DNA from: Ampelomyces quisqualis
Taxonomy: Eukaryota; Ascomycota; Dothideomycetes; Pleosporales; Phaeosphaeriaceae
Direction of reading: 5' to 3'
DNA: 64,000 nt
Assembly: GCA_018398575.1 (NCBI GenBank)
Contig: JAGTXZ010000010.1
Coordinates: 2,604,001-2,668,000, forward strand
The translations under genes and the position numbers were made by a program. Position 1 is the first letter of the stretch. Every line of letters begins with the position of its first letter. Below are positions 25,948 to 36,720 of this stretch, piece after piece. The notes under the pieces are model-generated. The model searched no databases, was not told where the DNA came from, and saw only the letters and a program-made list of their open reading frames with translations.

Positions 25948-27390
25948 ATGACGACCCAAGTCCCTCCCCCCAGCACCGGACGCTCACGCAGTCATGGGCG
26001 CGCGCCCGCAAGTGCCGATGACAGACGTCGAGGTGCCTGCCACCGCCGTCGCCTGCTCGTGTCGACGCCTGGCTAAGTCAAGCAGTTGCGCCCCTTGCGA
26101 GGCAGTTGACGCGGGGTCCGCTCGGTGCAGACGCCGACGAGTATGTACTACAGCACAGCCTAGCCGTTGCTACGAGAGAGATGCTGGGCCTCACGTGCTG
26201 ACTCTTCGCAGCCCTCCTCGCCTGTCACCCCCCGATGGCGCCTCTCGCGGCATCGACGACATGCCCTCCAAGGACTTTAGCTTTCTGCAAGACGCCACGG
26301 CGCATGTCTTCCCTCTACTGCACCAGCCCGGCTCCTTCTGACATGCCCCAGGTACCACCTGCTCCCCACAGCCTCCATCCCCGCACCCTTCCTGAACGCC
26401 CCGACGCTCCCCTCCCCCTCCTCCCCCATCGACACCCTCCTCCTCTCGGGCCACTACCGCCTCGCCGCCGTCTCGGCAGCCCGCAACATGGTGACTGCCG
26501 CCTCGCCGCACGACCACGCCACGCTGCTGCACCTCCTGCACATCCGCCTAGCGTGCCTGTGTCTGATCAACGAGCACGCCCTCGCCGCGCAGGAAAGCAA
26601 AGTCCTCGGCGACCTCAACAGCGCCTTCTACCGCCACCCACTGACAGACGCACACCTTGTGCCCTGGGACCTGCGCCTCCTGGTGGTGCGCCTCGCTGCG
26701 CTGGGCTATGGAGAGTGGCGCAAAGGCATCATGGGATACTACGAGCTCGCGCGCGAATGCCGCGAAAACATAGCCAAAGCAAGCACACCCGAAGACGACA
26801 AGATGACGTGGCGCGCGCGCCTGCGTGACTGCGGCGTGCGCGTGGCCAACCTTGTCATCGAAATGGGCGACTTTGAAGGCGCCGGACGCCATCTCGCTAC
26901 CCTCTCCGAGTCCGATGCCTCGGCCTCGAACCAAACTTGTATAATGGAAACACTCGTCTGGCTGCGCGTAGGCGACATATCCTCTGCACGCCGCTGTCTC
27001 TCCCGCACCTCCTCTCCCTCCGACATGACCGAGTCGGCACTCACCGCGCTCATCCAACTCGCCGAGTCCGACTTTGAAGCCGCAGCGACATCGTTCCGTG
27101 CCCTCCACGATACACACCCGGAAGACGCCATGATTGCCCAGAATCTAGCCGTCTGTCTCGTGTACACGGGCCGTATCGCCGACGCCAGGGAGATATTGAG
27201 CAACCTGGTCGACACCAGTCCGTCGTTCCACTCCATGATCTTCAATCTGTCCACCATCTACGAACTCTGCACGGAGAAGAATCGCGAGAAGAAAATGGAC
27301 TTGGCATCGCGCTTAGCCGCGCGCAAGGATGGCGGGGGTGTAGGTTGGGAAATGGGCGCGAGTCAATTTAAACTTGCGCCTGCAGCTTGA
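25948..27390 (+). CDS. TRAPPC12-like TPR protein (TRAPP complex)
   Basis: Four exons, 25948-26032, 26086-26140, 26212-26301 and 26352-27390, encode 422 residues. The introns are 53, 71 and 50 bp. The second has a textbook donor GTATGT and a GCTGAC branch, while the third uses a GC donor (GCATGT) with a TTCTGAC branch and CCCCAG. Splicing yields a disordered basic leader, then the SKDFSFLQDATAYHLLP segment typical of fungal TRAPPC12, then helical TPR repeats from ~90 to the end (LNSAFYRHPLTDAHLVPWDLR, ALTALIQLAESDFEAAATSFRAL). Members act in TRAPP-mediated ER-Golgi tethering. The first exon's weak donor (GTGCCT) is the least certain point; the large last exon is secure. Confidence 0.82.
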
Positions 27391-27736
27391 ACACAGGCGC
27401 CAGCCATGTACGTGTAGAAAGCGAGAGTAAAAGAAGCCTGTGGGAGGCAAATAGTTTTCTCATCAAGGCCATCGTCGCCTAATGCTAACCAACTATGCTC
27501 TGCCCAATGCTTACACGGACGTGCTGCGCACACATCTCAGCTGTTCTATCCTTTGGCAATCAAAACGCGTCGGAACACTTGACTCAGCTAAGGGGTAATG
27601 CAACGCTTTTCTTGGAAAAGTCGGCTGCCAAAATGTCGCGTGCCGTGTGGTATAATCTCGTTGATGCTGTACTGCCCTGCCCTGCTCGTCTCTTTCCAAA
27701 CTCGGCCCAATAATGCGCTCGGCAAACCACATGCTC

Positions 27737-29628
27737 TCACAACTCGTCGTCTTCCTCCATCTTGGTTTCCAGGCTGGCTATGTTGCCCTCGGAATTCCCT
27801 CGCTCCTTGGTGCCCATGAGCGTTTGCGCCAGGCTCTTGCGCACATTGTCGTCGAAACCAGGCAGAGACGCGCGCTGCTTCTTGAACGGTGATGCAATGC
27901 TTGTTGCTGGTTCCGGCTCTGGGGCGGTCTTGGTGCTAGCGCTGGATGACGACGCTTCTGCACTGGGGTTACCTGGTGCTGGCGTGCCGGATAGAGGTGA
28001 TCCTGAGGCGTCTGACGCCGTGGGGTTGGTGCGACGACCCAGCGGCTCCGCGGAATGTTGACGCTTTAGCTATCATGGTGTTAGTAGCATTCCATCCACA
28101 GAGACGGGAATGGCAGCATGGACGCACTTTGATCTTCCGCACGCCCTCGGCAAGTTCGCCTTGCTTGAGGGCGTCTTCGGGCGATAGTAATCCCTTGCCA
28201 CTCTCATCCCTCTCGTCGTCGTCTTCGACCTTGATCTCGTCTTCATCTTCCGCGTCGCTATCCATGGCGTCTTCAGCTTTGGCCTTGGATTTGGTGGGCG
28301 ACTGCTGGGAGCCATCTCGATAGCCACCAAAGTTCTTCGTGCCTGTCGCTGCATTTAGGGGTTTCAGGCTGCCAAAGTCGAGTGCTCCGGACTTCCGCCG
28401 CGACGCTGCTGGAGAAACGACGGTGGGGAGCTTGCCGGTCTCTAGTATACCCATCTTGCGCAGCTGGCCTGGGAATTTAGGTTAGCTAGGTCATATCGCA
28501 CCATGGGTAATCACTCACGTTCTCCGCGGTACAAAAAGGTAAACACGGCATACGGCTTGTCGGGAGGATCGATGCCAGTGACCGTCTGGGTGCTGATAGA
28601 CTTTGGATCCAGTGTCTTGGGTTTCGCGAAGCTCGTGGTGTGATCAACGTCATCGCCCTCTCCCGTGCCATTCTGCTCGTCGTCGTCATGGGCGTCAAAT
28701 TGCGGTGAGTATTCTCCGCGCTTGATTTCGCCAGAAGCCAGTACGCGGAACAGAGCGACCTTGATCTGCCCCGCGGCTTCGGGCACGGGGCCCTCATCGT
28801 CCGTGTCGTCCGAGTCGGTGGTGAAGAAGTCATCGTTGCCTGATAAGGACTCGACTGGGGCATCCTTGTTCTCGCCATAGCGCAGCACACCGTTCTTGGC
28901 CTGTTTGCCGTCTTCTTCGTCGCTGCTGGCCTGGGCTTCTCTCCGCTTTCGACGCTTCCTCTCCAGGCGCTGCTTTCTCCGCTCAATCTTGGCTGCCACG
29001 TCCTTGTCTTTGCCCTCGAGATCCAGCCCATTGAGCCAGCGCTCCAGGCCAACTTCGCGGAAGAGAAACTCGCGCTCGGCAAGGCCTCCCCCTTCCGAGT
29101 CGGGCACGCTGACCCATCGCGAGTTCACCCACGTCTCTTCGCCGCGCCGCAGCAGGGTCGCGACCTCCTCCTTGGCTCGGCCGTCGAAGTAGATGTACGC
29201 AGCGATTGTCTCGTTCGGCGACGTCGTGAGGGGCTTGTAGGGGGCTATGGCCGGCGTGTACTTGCCCCGCTCGCTGGCCGAGCCCGGGAGGCCGCCGACG
29301 ACCTTTGCTTTCGGGGTCGGGTCGTCGGGCGTCGGCTTGGGGGTCGAGTACGGGACGTGCAGGCCGGGTGTGAGGAGCGTGATGGAAATGGCAAACGTGG
29401 ACTGCTCGGGTTTGGTCGCGCCGGGGGGCACTTGCGCGGGCGGGACGGGGATGTACGACGTGATGCGGTGGAATTTGGACTGCTTCTGGATCGAGTGCTC
29501 GGCCAGCGGCCCGCTGGGCGTGTGTATAGAGACTGCCTGGGGGGAGGAGCACCGTGTCAGCGCGGGTCTCACCCAGTGCCCCCGTGCGGCAAAGAGCAGA
29601 GACTTACCAGGCCGAGAAAGCAAGGCAT
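27737..29628 (-). CDS. Conserved fungal nuclear-type protein, possibly DUF7918-like
   Basis: Four exons, 29628-29608, 29536-28519, 28468-28128 and 28069-27737, give 570 residues. The introns are 71, 50 and 58 bp; the first donor is a perfect GTAAGT after only seven codons. The N-terminal ~200 residues form a beta-rich domain with YIPVPP, IAAYIYFDGR and WVNSRWVSVPDSEGG, similar in layout to fungal DUF7918 proteins; I hold that family name as tentative. A basic coiled stretch (IERRKQRLERKRRKRRE) and long acidic, Ser/Asp/Glu-rich segments follow, which suggests a nuclear or chromatin-associated role. It ends convergently with the TRAPPC12-like gene 346 bp away. Confidence 0.8.
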
Positions 29629-29913
29629 GGCTGCAGAGGTGGGCTCGCGCTGGCGCCACGGCGTCGAGAGACCGAGAGGGTGCGGAGTGGGAGCGCCCGC
29701 TGCTCGAGGTGGGGTAAGAGAGTCGAAGCTTGGGGGCCAATCACGGGAGAGCTGCCAGCAACACGGGACGGCGCGACAGTCTGCGGATCGTGGTCGTCGT
29801 CGGCGTGTGGTGGACAAGCTGCCGGGCGTGTCTGCGCTCCGTGGTGGTCCATGGTCAAGCGAGAGCTGCGAGACGATGGGGTGCGGGGCGGTGATTGGGC
29901 GCCCTCACCGCTG

Positions 29914-29975
29914 CGACCTACCACTGCCCTTCACCGGCGACCTACCACTGCCCTTCACCGGCGACCTACCACTCT
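29914..29975. repeat. 24-bp tandem repeat, about 2.6 copies
   Basis: The unit CGACCTACCACTGCCCTTCA plus four bases occurs at 29914-29937 and 29938-29961, with a third partial copy to about 29975. It sits ~290 bp upstream of the start of the 27.7-29.6 kb gene, in its promoter region, and downstream of the U2SURP-like gene. Confidence 0.88.
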
Positions 29976-30125
29976 TCGGTAGAACAACAGTCGACCCGCT
30001 CAAGACACGTGAATCCGGGACCACAGCATACTACATAGTTGGAAAACTGCTTCTAGGGTATCATCCTCCTCATCAGCATATATCAGCCTCGGCATCTGCC
30101 ACCAAAACTTGGCCATTCCATCTCC

Positions 30126-32189
30126 TCACTCCTCATCCGACGCAAACATATCCTCGGCCCTGGGTCTCAACCGTCGAGCTCGTGCAGCTGCTGTCTCTCC
30201 AGCCATCTCGTCTTCTTCTGCCTCGGTAGTCTCGCTCGGCGCTAGTGTTGCTCTTGGTGCTGCATCGCCTTGTGTTGTGTCTGCAGTCGTCTCCTCTTCG
30301 GCCTGTGCGCCTGCTGTCTGCCCTTCATCTAGGTCCATGTCCTCTTCCTCCTCGTCTTTCCTCGTCTCTGTTTTGCCCATGGAAGCAGCCTTCGGAGCTA
30401 GTCTACGCTTCCGTCGCTCCGCAACTTTCCTGTCGTGCTCGTCCTGCTCCTTTTGTCTTTCGCGTGCATTGAAGACTTCGTCCAAGTGCTCCAACGTAGC
30501 CTTCTCGAAGAACGATTCATCCTCCCACACTTTCAGAATGACGTTGACCTCGTCTCGGTAGCTCCTCTCCGTCATGCGACCCAAGCCCAACTGCACAGGG
30601 AGGTATGCGAGGTGCTCGAATACCTTGCGTTCTACAAGCCGAGTACCAATTTCTAAACGGTATTTATAGGCTACACCCGACTCCTTCGATGTGGTGAAGA
30701 GAACATCATGGACGATGCGTAGGGCGTTAAGTGTGACCTGTCGAACATCCGGACGCCTGGCATCTTCCTTGCCCTCAGCTTCTGCTGTCAGCTTCCTTGG
30801 ATTAGCATCGCTCAACTGGAACGGGTCCACAACGTTGGTGAGAAGTAGGTCGACAACTTCGTCCATACCATGTGCAGCGTGCTCGACTGCAAACACCGAG
30901 ATGGCAGCAATGTCGTCAATGACAATGCTGCCAGGCGGTAATGACGTGAGCAGCCAAAGTAGCATAGCACGCGACCGCGGGCTCAGTATACCGAAACCAT
31001 TGTCAACGCGGCCGGGGTAGTTATCCCCAATGGGCAATGGTTTGTGCTGAATCTTCTGCTCTTCCTCTTCACTGTCCGAGCCATCATCTATTGGGTCTAG
31101 CGCACCTAGGTCACCCGCAAATTCGTCGGCTAAGGGTTCAGTCGGCCCATTCCATAAGCCGTGTTGCTCAAATATCTCAGAGTTCGATGTGTCGCACACT
31201 ACTTGATGCAACCTCCATCGATAGTATCGGTTCAATGGATGTTTTTGATCATAAAGCCAGGCGAACCGCTCCTCGTCTTGCACCTGCGCATCGTTCATCA
31301 GCGCAGCCTCGAATTCGACGCCCCCAAGTATGACGCCTTCAATGGTCTGGTGGATGAGTCGGAGCATTGCCATGTCCGGCGGTAAGTTTGCAGTGATGAT
31401 CAGCTGGTCCCTATCTGCCCGTGGGGCATCCCGGTTTCCGCCACCAAGGTCCGGTGGGGGAGCATAGCCTTTAGGTACTTCTGGGGCTTGCCAGCGTGCG
31501 CCAAATGGCTCTTTGACCTGGGCTGTGTCTGCAGCTTTGCCACCCAGATATCTGTCTAGGTGTAAGTAATAGCCTCTCCCAAGATACTTCTTGTCGTTGA
31601 GCTTGATCATGACATCGTCAAGATCTCGGGCGGCTGCGTCTTTGTCGAAAACGACTTTCATCGTTGCTGATGGCCGTCCCTTCATCGCAGGACCTTGTGG
31701 TGGTATCTTCTCCACCTTTGTGACCTTCAGCGATGGGAAGTCGGCGAACAGTCGCTCGACTTGTGCAGGCTCAATCATTGGAGGTAGATTTGAGGCTTTT
31801 GCGACCAGGGTGGTGTAGACATTCGACGGACGATTGGAAGCACCGCTGCCGAACATTGGCTGAGCCTGTTGTTGTGGCCGTCCCGGGGCGCCTGCTCGAG
31901 GGAAGCTGTTGAGAGGCTCAGTTTCGAGCGTACCAGGGCCGCTCTTCATGGACCTTTGTCGCCCGGTAAAGTGTCGTTTGTTTCCAGTGGGCACGAAGAC
32001 GTCCTCTTCCTCGCCATGGTCGCGCTCCGACTCGCCTAACACGCCTTTGTCGCCACCATGTTCCTCCTCGAAGTCGGCCATGACCTTCTCAAGCGCCAGC
32101 TTCTCCTCGCGCTCTTTCGCCTCCTCTTCTGCCTTCGCTTTGGCATTGGCTTGCGTCTTCGCCGCGCCGAGCGAGAACTTGAAAGCCAT
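30126..32189 (-). CDS. U2SURP/SR140-like splicing factor (RRM-SURP-CID)
   Basis: A single exon of 687 residues. The frame is open upstream for 62 more codons, but the conserved-looking start is MAFKFSLG at 32189. The N-terminus is charged and Gln/Lys-rich. An RRM-like fold follows at ~110-210, with VYTTLVAKASNLPPM and KKYLGRGYYLHLDRYLG. A SURP module at ~285-340 has LIHQTIEGVILGGVEFEAAL and YYRWRLHQV. A CID-like helical domain spans ~390-560 (LSPRSRAMLLWLLTSLPPGS). The acidic tail is probably disordered. Family members associate with U2 snRNP during splicing. Loss of introns is notable beside such intron-rich neighbours. It is divergently paired with the gene at 32.5 kb, 359 bp apart. Confidence 0.88.
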   Translation of the reverse strand: MAFKFSLGAAKTQANAKAKAEEEAKEREEKLALEKVMADFEEEHGGDKGVLGESERDHGEEEDVFVPTGNKRHFTGRQRSMKSGPGTLETEPLNSFPRAGAPGRPQQQAQPMFGSGASNRPSNVYTTLVAKASNLPPMIEPAQVERLFADFPSLKVTKVEKIPPQGPAMKGRPSATMKVVFDKDAAARDLDDVMIKLNDKKYLGRGYYLHLDRYLGGKAADTAQVKEPFGARWQAPEVPKGYAPPPDLGGGNRDAPRADRDQLIITANLPPDMAMLRLIHQTIEGVILGGVEFEAALMNDAQVQDEERFAWLYDQKHPLNRYYRWRLHQVVCDTSNSEIFEQHGLWNGPTEPLADEFAGDLGALDPIDDGSDSEEEEQKIQHKPLPIGDNYPGRVDNGFGILSPRSRAMLLWLLTSLPPGSIVIDDIAAISVFAVEHAAHGMDEVVDLLLTNVVDPFQLSDANPRKLTAEAEGKEDARRPDVRQVTLNALRIVHDVLFTTSKESGVAYKYRLEIGTRLVERKVFEHLAYLPVQLGLGRMTERSYRDEVNVILKVWEDESFFEKATLEHLDEVFNARERQKEQDEHDRKVAERRKRRLAPKAASMGKTETRKDEEEEDMDLDEGQTAGAQAEEETTADTTQGDAAPRATLAPSETTEAEEDEMAGETAAARARRLRPRAEDMFASDEE

Positions 32190-32548
32190 GTCGGAGAATG
32201 CAGAGCTGTCTGGCCTGAGCTGCCGCGAGTCTTTGCATGCGCGACTCGTGCTGGAGGTTCGCAGCGTGCTGATGCGTAATGCGCACCTGAAGCTGTACCC
32301 GAAGTAGATCAGTATGTAGATACTACGACACCGGAAGTATTGGAGGCATGGCGCCGGCGACACGATCCCCGTCAAAAGTTCATGTCGTGGGGAAGGCCAA
32401 TGCCACCCCTGCTTCCGTCACGCTTAGGACCTTAGGTACCGGTACCTACTACCTAGTGCGTACCGGGACCGAGCCGTCTCTCGCCTCAGAACTGAAGTCT
32501 GCCAGAGCTTCAACGGCTCCATGTAAGCAGGCATCCTCATTCGATACG

Positions 32549-33818
32549 ATGGCATCGCCAGGGGATCTGCAAGCACTTCTGCGCTTTCTCTCGCAAGATG
32601 CAAAGGTCCCACTCGCGCAAGCGATGGGCAAGGTAAAGGAACTGCAAGCTGCGAAGCTCAACACGTAAGCACGTGAACACGCATCCAGACCCTCGATTGA
32701 CGAGTACAGTGCATCCAACTTAGCTAGTGCGAACGTTGACGGCCTCAAAATTATATTCGAAGACGATAAAATAGCGCGACAGGTCCTCAACGCTGCAAAA
32801 CGTGTCTCGAAGAAGCGCAAGTCGAGCGAGTCATCGGCTTCAGTGCCTGCGCCGCCGCCCAAAAAGGCGAAGCCAGTGTACGGACAACCGCTGAGCTCGG
32901 CCGAGTTTGAGGCAACTCTCGCACTTCCTGAGGCCGAGCGCGATGAAACAACACTCAGGGGTGCTGTTGTCTACACAAACAGAGCACCATTAGTGCTCGC
33001 CTTTGCTGTGACCTTGCTCAAGTATACCATGCCCGAACAACCCATCTCGAGCAGGTTGAGCCTCGCACAGGCCGTCACATCGATGAACAGCAAGACTAAA
33101 GCCGTTCATATCGGGATAGATCGTGAGAAAGCAGCTGAAGACGAGGGCTGGGGCAAGGGTCAGCCGCTGATCAAGGTCATGACCAGAGAACTACGCGTAA
33201 TGAAACGCTGGGGCTATGAGTGGGAGGAGCCAGCTACGCAAAGCACATTCGACAGCTCAACACAAGAGACACTCGCGTCACCGCAAGCTACACTGGCTCA
33301 GGGGTACGCTGTGAAACCGCCTGCTCTCTGGGGCCTCGACCTCGAAGCACTAAAGAAAGCATCGACCCCGAACATCACTACCTCGAACAGGTCCTCACCG
33401 AGTGACCTCCCAATATATACAGCCCAGTCGGCACGAGCATACCTCATAAAAGCCTTTGACACGCCGCCAGATAGCAAAGTAGCCACTTCCAAAAAGCAAA
33501 CAGCGACAATGAAATCAGCAGAAAAAGAACGCAACCTGGGTCTGGTCATAGGCGCTCTCGAGCTTCTGTACGAGTCTTGGGCGAATGTACTAAGCAAAGA
33601 AGACATGGACAAGAGAGCATGGGGATGGTATGTGCGCGTGAGGCCGGATGTAGCAACGGGGGCTGCGGGATGGTATGTGAAGTCTTCGCACAGAAAGTGT
33701 GTGAAACATACACTAACCATGTACTCTAACATGTAGGGGTGGTAAGGGTAACGTGAAGCTGGCCGATATACTCGAGCTGCGGCGACCCTCTGACATAGTC
33801 AAAGCCGAGGACGAATAG
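32549..33818 (+). CDS. Conserved fungal protein of unknown function
   Basis: Three exons, 32549-32664, 32710-33672 and 33737-33818, give 386 residues; introns are 45 bp (GTAAGC...GTACAG) and 64 bp (GTATGT, CTAAC, TGTAG). Splicing restores the frame at both joins. The N-terminal ~60 residues are helical, followed by a Lys-rich, nuclear-localisation-like stretch (RVSKKRKSS, PPPKKAKP). The core from ~85 has TLRGAVVYTNRAPLVLAFAV and LLKYTMPEQPISSRLSLAQA, a pattern I believe is conserved in ascomycetes but cannot name. The C-terminus carries KGNVKLADILELRR. Its stop codon is only 30 bp from that of the convergent HAD gene. An upstream in-frame ATG at 32348 exists, but its leader looks non-coding. 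Confidence 0.78.
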
Positions 33819-33848
33819 GTTTATTCAAGCGCAGTGATTGCCACGCCA

Positions 33849-34940
33849 TCAGGCAGTCTCGTACTTCCACCAACGTGGGACTGCCCTCAACGTCCGTGGT
33901 TCCCACATGCCTAGATCAAACAGCGACCTGGCCATGATCACCTCAATCTGCGGCTTGTGGTCCATTAGGTTGACTCGCCCGTATCGAAACTTCGAGGATG
34001 CACTCATGACGCCATGCCTGTCCACCAAAACTGCATCCCACCCAGCTTTCCTTGCGCCATCAAAGTCTTTCTCAAGGTCATCGCCCACGTACAATTTCTC
34101 AAAATCATCTGAAGTTGTTTCGCTGTACTCCGCAGCAAGCACTTGTTCAAGCATAGTTGTGGCTGCATCGAAAATCCGGCGGTCTGGTTTCTCGTGCCCA
34201 ACATCGTAGCTCTGGACTACGAATTCAATGTCTTTCGAGGACGACGGCTCCGGGTCCCACTGCGCGCTTATACCGAAGCGCCTTGAGGCGACGTTGAGGT
34301 CGAGAGTTCGCAGTATACCTCGAGTACGGTCATCGGAGTTGGTGATGATGCCTACGACAACTCTCTTGTATGGCCACTTTAGCTTTTGTGTTGGACCGTA
34401 TCTGTTGTACTTTTTTAATTCGGAAAAGAAGTCCTTTACGTCGGGATAGAGAACGTAGCCCTTTTTAGACGAGTACATTTGGTACAGCTCTTTGATTAGT
34501 GCCGTTGGCACTGTCCTTCCAAGCGGTATGAACGCAGTGAAAGTGTTGTGGATGACCTTGTAAGGCGTTAATTCGGTTTCAGTTGGAATCACAGAAACGA
34601 GTAAAGGTCATGTTCTGAAAAGGGCATGTTGTCGCACGCAATCAACTCCTCACAGGATGCCTCACGGCCATCAGTAACTTACATTGTGCCACCACTTTTT
34701 CGGCCCAAGTCCGGTAGCTTTACCATAGTTTGGATTGCGTTCTGATTCACCCTTGAAGGCAATCTTGAATCTCTCTTGTACTTCGTTCGCATTCTGACTC
34801 CCGCCGGTCGGGATGCCGTGACTAGCCGCGACCTCAGCATAGGTAACAGAAATTGGTCTGCTAGGCGTGAACAACGTGCCAAATGCATCGAAGCACAACA
34901 GCAGATTGTCTTTGGCCCGCAAAGCTCGCGCAGGCTGCAT
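33849..34940 (-). CDS. HAD-superfamily hydrolase (HDHD3-like)
   Basis: Two exons, 34940-34683 and 34556-33849, give 321 residues. The 126-bp intron begins GTAAGT and ends TTACAAG and is the longest in the block. Motif I is FDAFGTLF with nucleophile D18; the usual second Asp is replaced by Phe, as in HDHD3-type members. The motif II region is IITNSDD, and motif III/IV is KPDRRIF followed by YVGDDLEKDFDGARKAGW. These are the catalytic landmarks of a phosphatase-type HAD enzyme, but the substrate is not predictable. It shares a 164-bp divergent promoter with DPM1. Confidence 0.88.
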
Positions 34941-35104
34941 CTTGATGCGGGACTGGGGTTGAGGAGGCTCACAAAGGGGACAAGAGGTCCAAGCTCCACT
35001 TTACCGTACCGCCATGACCACCTCCCCGATTGCCCCAACTTCACTCCACCACTACCCTCACCTGCAGTCGCTCATTTCACCCAATCCGCAGCACACCCGT
35101 CACG
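34941..35104. promoter_or_regulatory. Short divergent promoter between the HAD gene and DPM1
   Basis: Only 164 bp separate the two ATGs, so both genes must be driven from a compact shared region. It is CT-rich on the DPM1 side (CACCACTACCCTCACC), as is common before ascomycete start codons. No specific binding site was assigned. Confidence 0.5.
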
Positions 35105-35883
35105 ATGGCACCCACACCGAAGAACAAATACTCGGTCCTCCTCCCCACCTACAATGAGCGCCGCAACCTCCCCATAATAACGTGGTTGCTGAACAAGACG
35201 TTCACAGAGAAGTACGTAGCAACATACATCCCTGCGCACTCACCCTTCTGACACTACCCAGCAACCTCGACTGGGAGCTCATCATCGTCGACGACGGCTC
35301 CCCCGACGGCACCCAAGAGGTCGCCGCCCAGCTCCAAAAAACCTACACCCCCCAGAAAATCCAAATCCGCGCGCGCGCCGGCAAACTCGGTCTCGGAACT
35401 GCGTACGTCCACGGCCTGCAATTTGCTACTGGAAACTACGTCATCATCATGGACGCGGACTTTTCGCACCACCCCAAATTCATCGCCGACATGATCCGCG
35501 TGCAAAAGGAGAAGAACTACGACATCGTGACGGGCACGCGGTACGCGGGCAATGGAGGCGTCTATGGCTGGGACTTGAAGAGGAAGTTTGTGAGCAGGGG
35601 TGCCAATTTGTTTGCGGATACGGTGCTCAGGCCGGGCGTGAGTGATCTCACGGGCAGCTTTCGGCTGTACAAGAAGGAGGTGCTGCAGAAAGTTATCAAG
35701 CAGACTGAGAGCAAGGGGTACACGTTCCAAATGGAGATGATGGTGCGCGCAAAAGCAATGGGATGTACCGTGGCCGAAGTACCCATTTCGTTTGTCGACA
35801 GGTTGTATGGCGAGAGCAAGCTCGGCGGCGACGAGATTGTCGAGTACGCGAAGGGTGTGTTGAGCTTGTGGTTGAAGGTCTAG
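35105..35883 (+). CDS. DPM1: Dolichol-phosphate mannosyltransferase catalytic subunit
   Basis: Two exons, 35105-35211 and 35262-35883, give 242 residues; the 50-bp intron runs GTACGT, CTGAC, CCCAG. It transfers mannose from GDP-mannose to dolichyl phosphate at the ER, feeding N-glycosylation, O-mannosylation and GPI-anchor synthesis. The GT-A fold is evident: SVLLPTYNERRNLP at the start, IIVDDGSPDGT at ~43-53, the metal-binding MDADFSHHP around 99-107, and SDLTGSFRLYKKEVL. There is no C-terminal membrane anchor. The enzyme is therefore of the short S. pombe/human type that needs DPM2/DPM3 partners, not the anchored S. cerevisiae type. Confidence 0.96.
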
Positions 35884-36042
35884 GCATGGAGGTGCACGGC
35901 GTTGGCGTTGGACAAGAGATGGACACGGAAGGTTTGTTTGGATTGTGCATCTGCGATAAGCACCTTTAACTCTTAATCTTTCCTTCCATCTTACATGCCA
36001 GTCGTGAGTGTGTCATAAGTCATATCTCAAAAGCCCGTGCCA

Positions 36043-36555
36043 TTACTTCTCCCCAAACACCGCACTGCGCCCACTCATCGGCGTCGCAAACGTGTCGCTT
36101 CCAGCTTCATCACGCCGCGTGACCGGATGACTATGCAGAGCCATTTCCTTCGTCGGCGAGTTCGGCATCGCAACGCTGTCTTTGCGCACAGGCGCTTGAC
36201 AAGGCGGGTCGGTGACAGGAATGTGTATATCAGGACTCAATTCCTCCGTTCTCGACAGCGCAGGCCCAAGTCCTGCGTCCATCTTCGACTTGCTAGAACT
36301 CTTCCTCTTCTTGAACGAGAACGTATGCCGTCGTGCATTTGATGGCGTGTCAACTGTCGGTGGTGGTGCCGAGTCGGTAGCGCGTGGGGACAGGGTGCGC
36401 ATTGGTTTATCCTCCATTGTCTCACCCAATACGCCTACATTTGCGTTCGACTTCTTCTGCGATCCGAACAGTCTGGTAAATCGTTTCCCTCTCTTCGTTC
36501 CGTTCGCGGGCTCTTTTCGAGCAGATGTGGTGCCGGGCGATATGATGGATGTCAT
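36043..36555 (-). CDS. Small basic Ser/Pro-rich protein, unknown
   Basis: A single frame of 170 codons from the ATG followed by TSIISPGTTSARK. The frame also has an earlier ATG at 36720 (225 codons), but that extension reads like translated leader. The protein is hydrophilic, with basic clusters (KRGKRFTRLFGSQKK, FKKRKSSSKSK) and several SP/TP sites, consistent with a disordered, possibly phosphorylated protein. I do not recognise a family. It ends convergently with DPM1, 159 bp away. Confidence 0.6.
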   Translation of the reverse strand: MTSIISPGTTSARKEPANGTKRGKRFTRLFGSQKKSNANVGVLGETMEDKPMRTLSPRATDSAPPPTVDTPSNARRHTFSFKKRKSSSKSKMDAGLGPALSRTEELSPDIHIPVTDPPCQAPVRKDSVAMPNSPTKEMALHSHPVTRRDEAGSDTFATPMSGRSAVFGEK

Positions 36556-36720
36556 GGTTGGTTTCGACTCGGTGGTCCCGTCGATTTGAAGCAGAGTAAA
36601 GACGGTATGTACGGTACTTGATCGGTCCACGGAGAAGGAGGTTTGTGTGAGAGATGGGGGTTCAGAGGTTGATCTGAGTCGTGAAGGGAAGACTAGGAAG
36701 GTATAATGAAGAGGAGACAT

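Noticed and set aside
26548..27117. 189-codon minus-strand frame
   Set aside because: Antisense shadow of the TRAPPC12-like last exon.
28983..29552. 189-codon minus-strand frame in another phase
   Set aside because: Shadow of the acidic nuclear-type protein; no acceptable splice use.
29357..30229. 290-codon plus-strand frame
   Set aside because: Antisense to two genes and continues through the 24-bp repeats; Gly/Arg-rich shadow.
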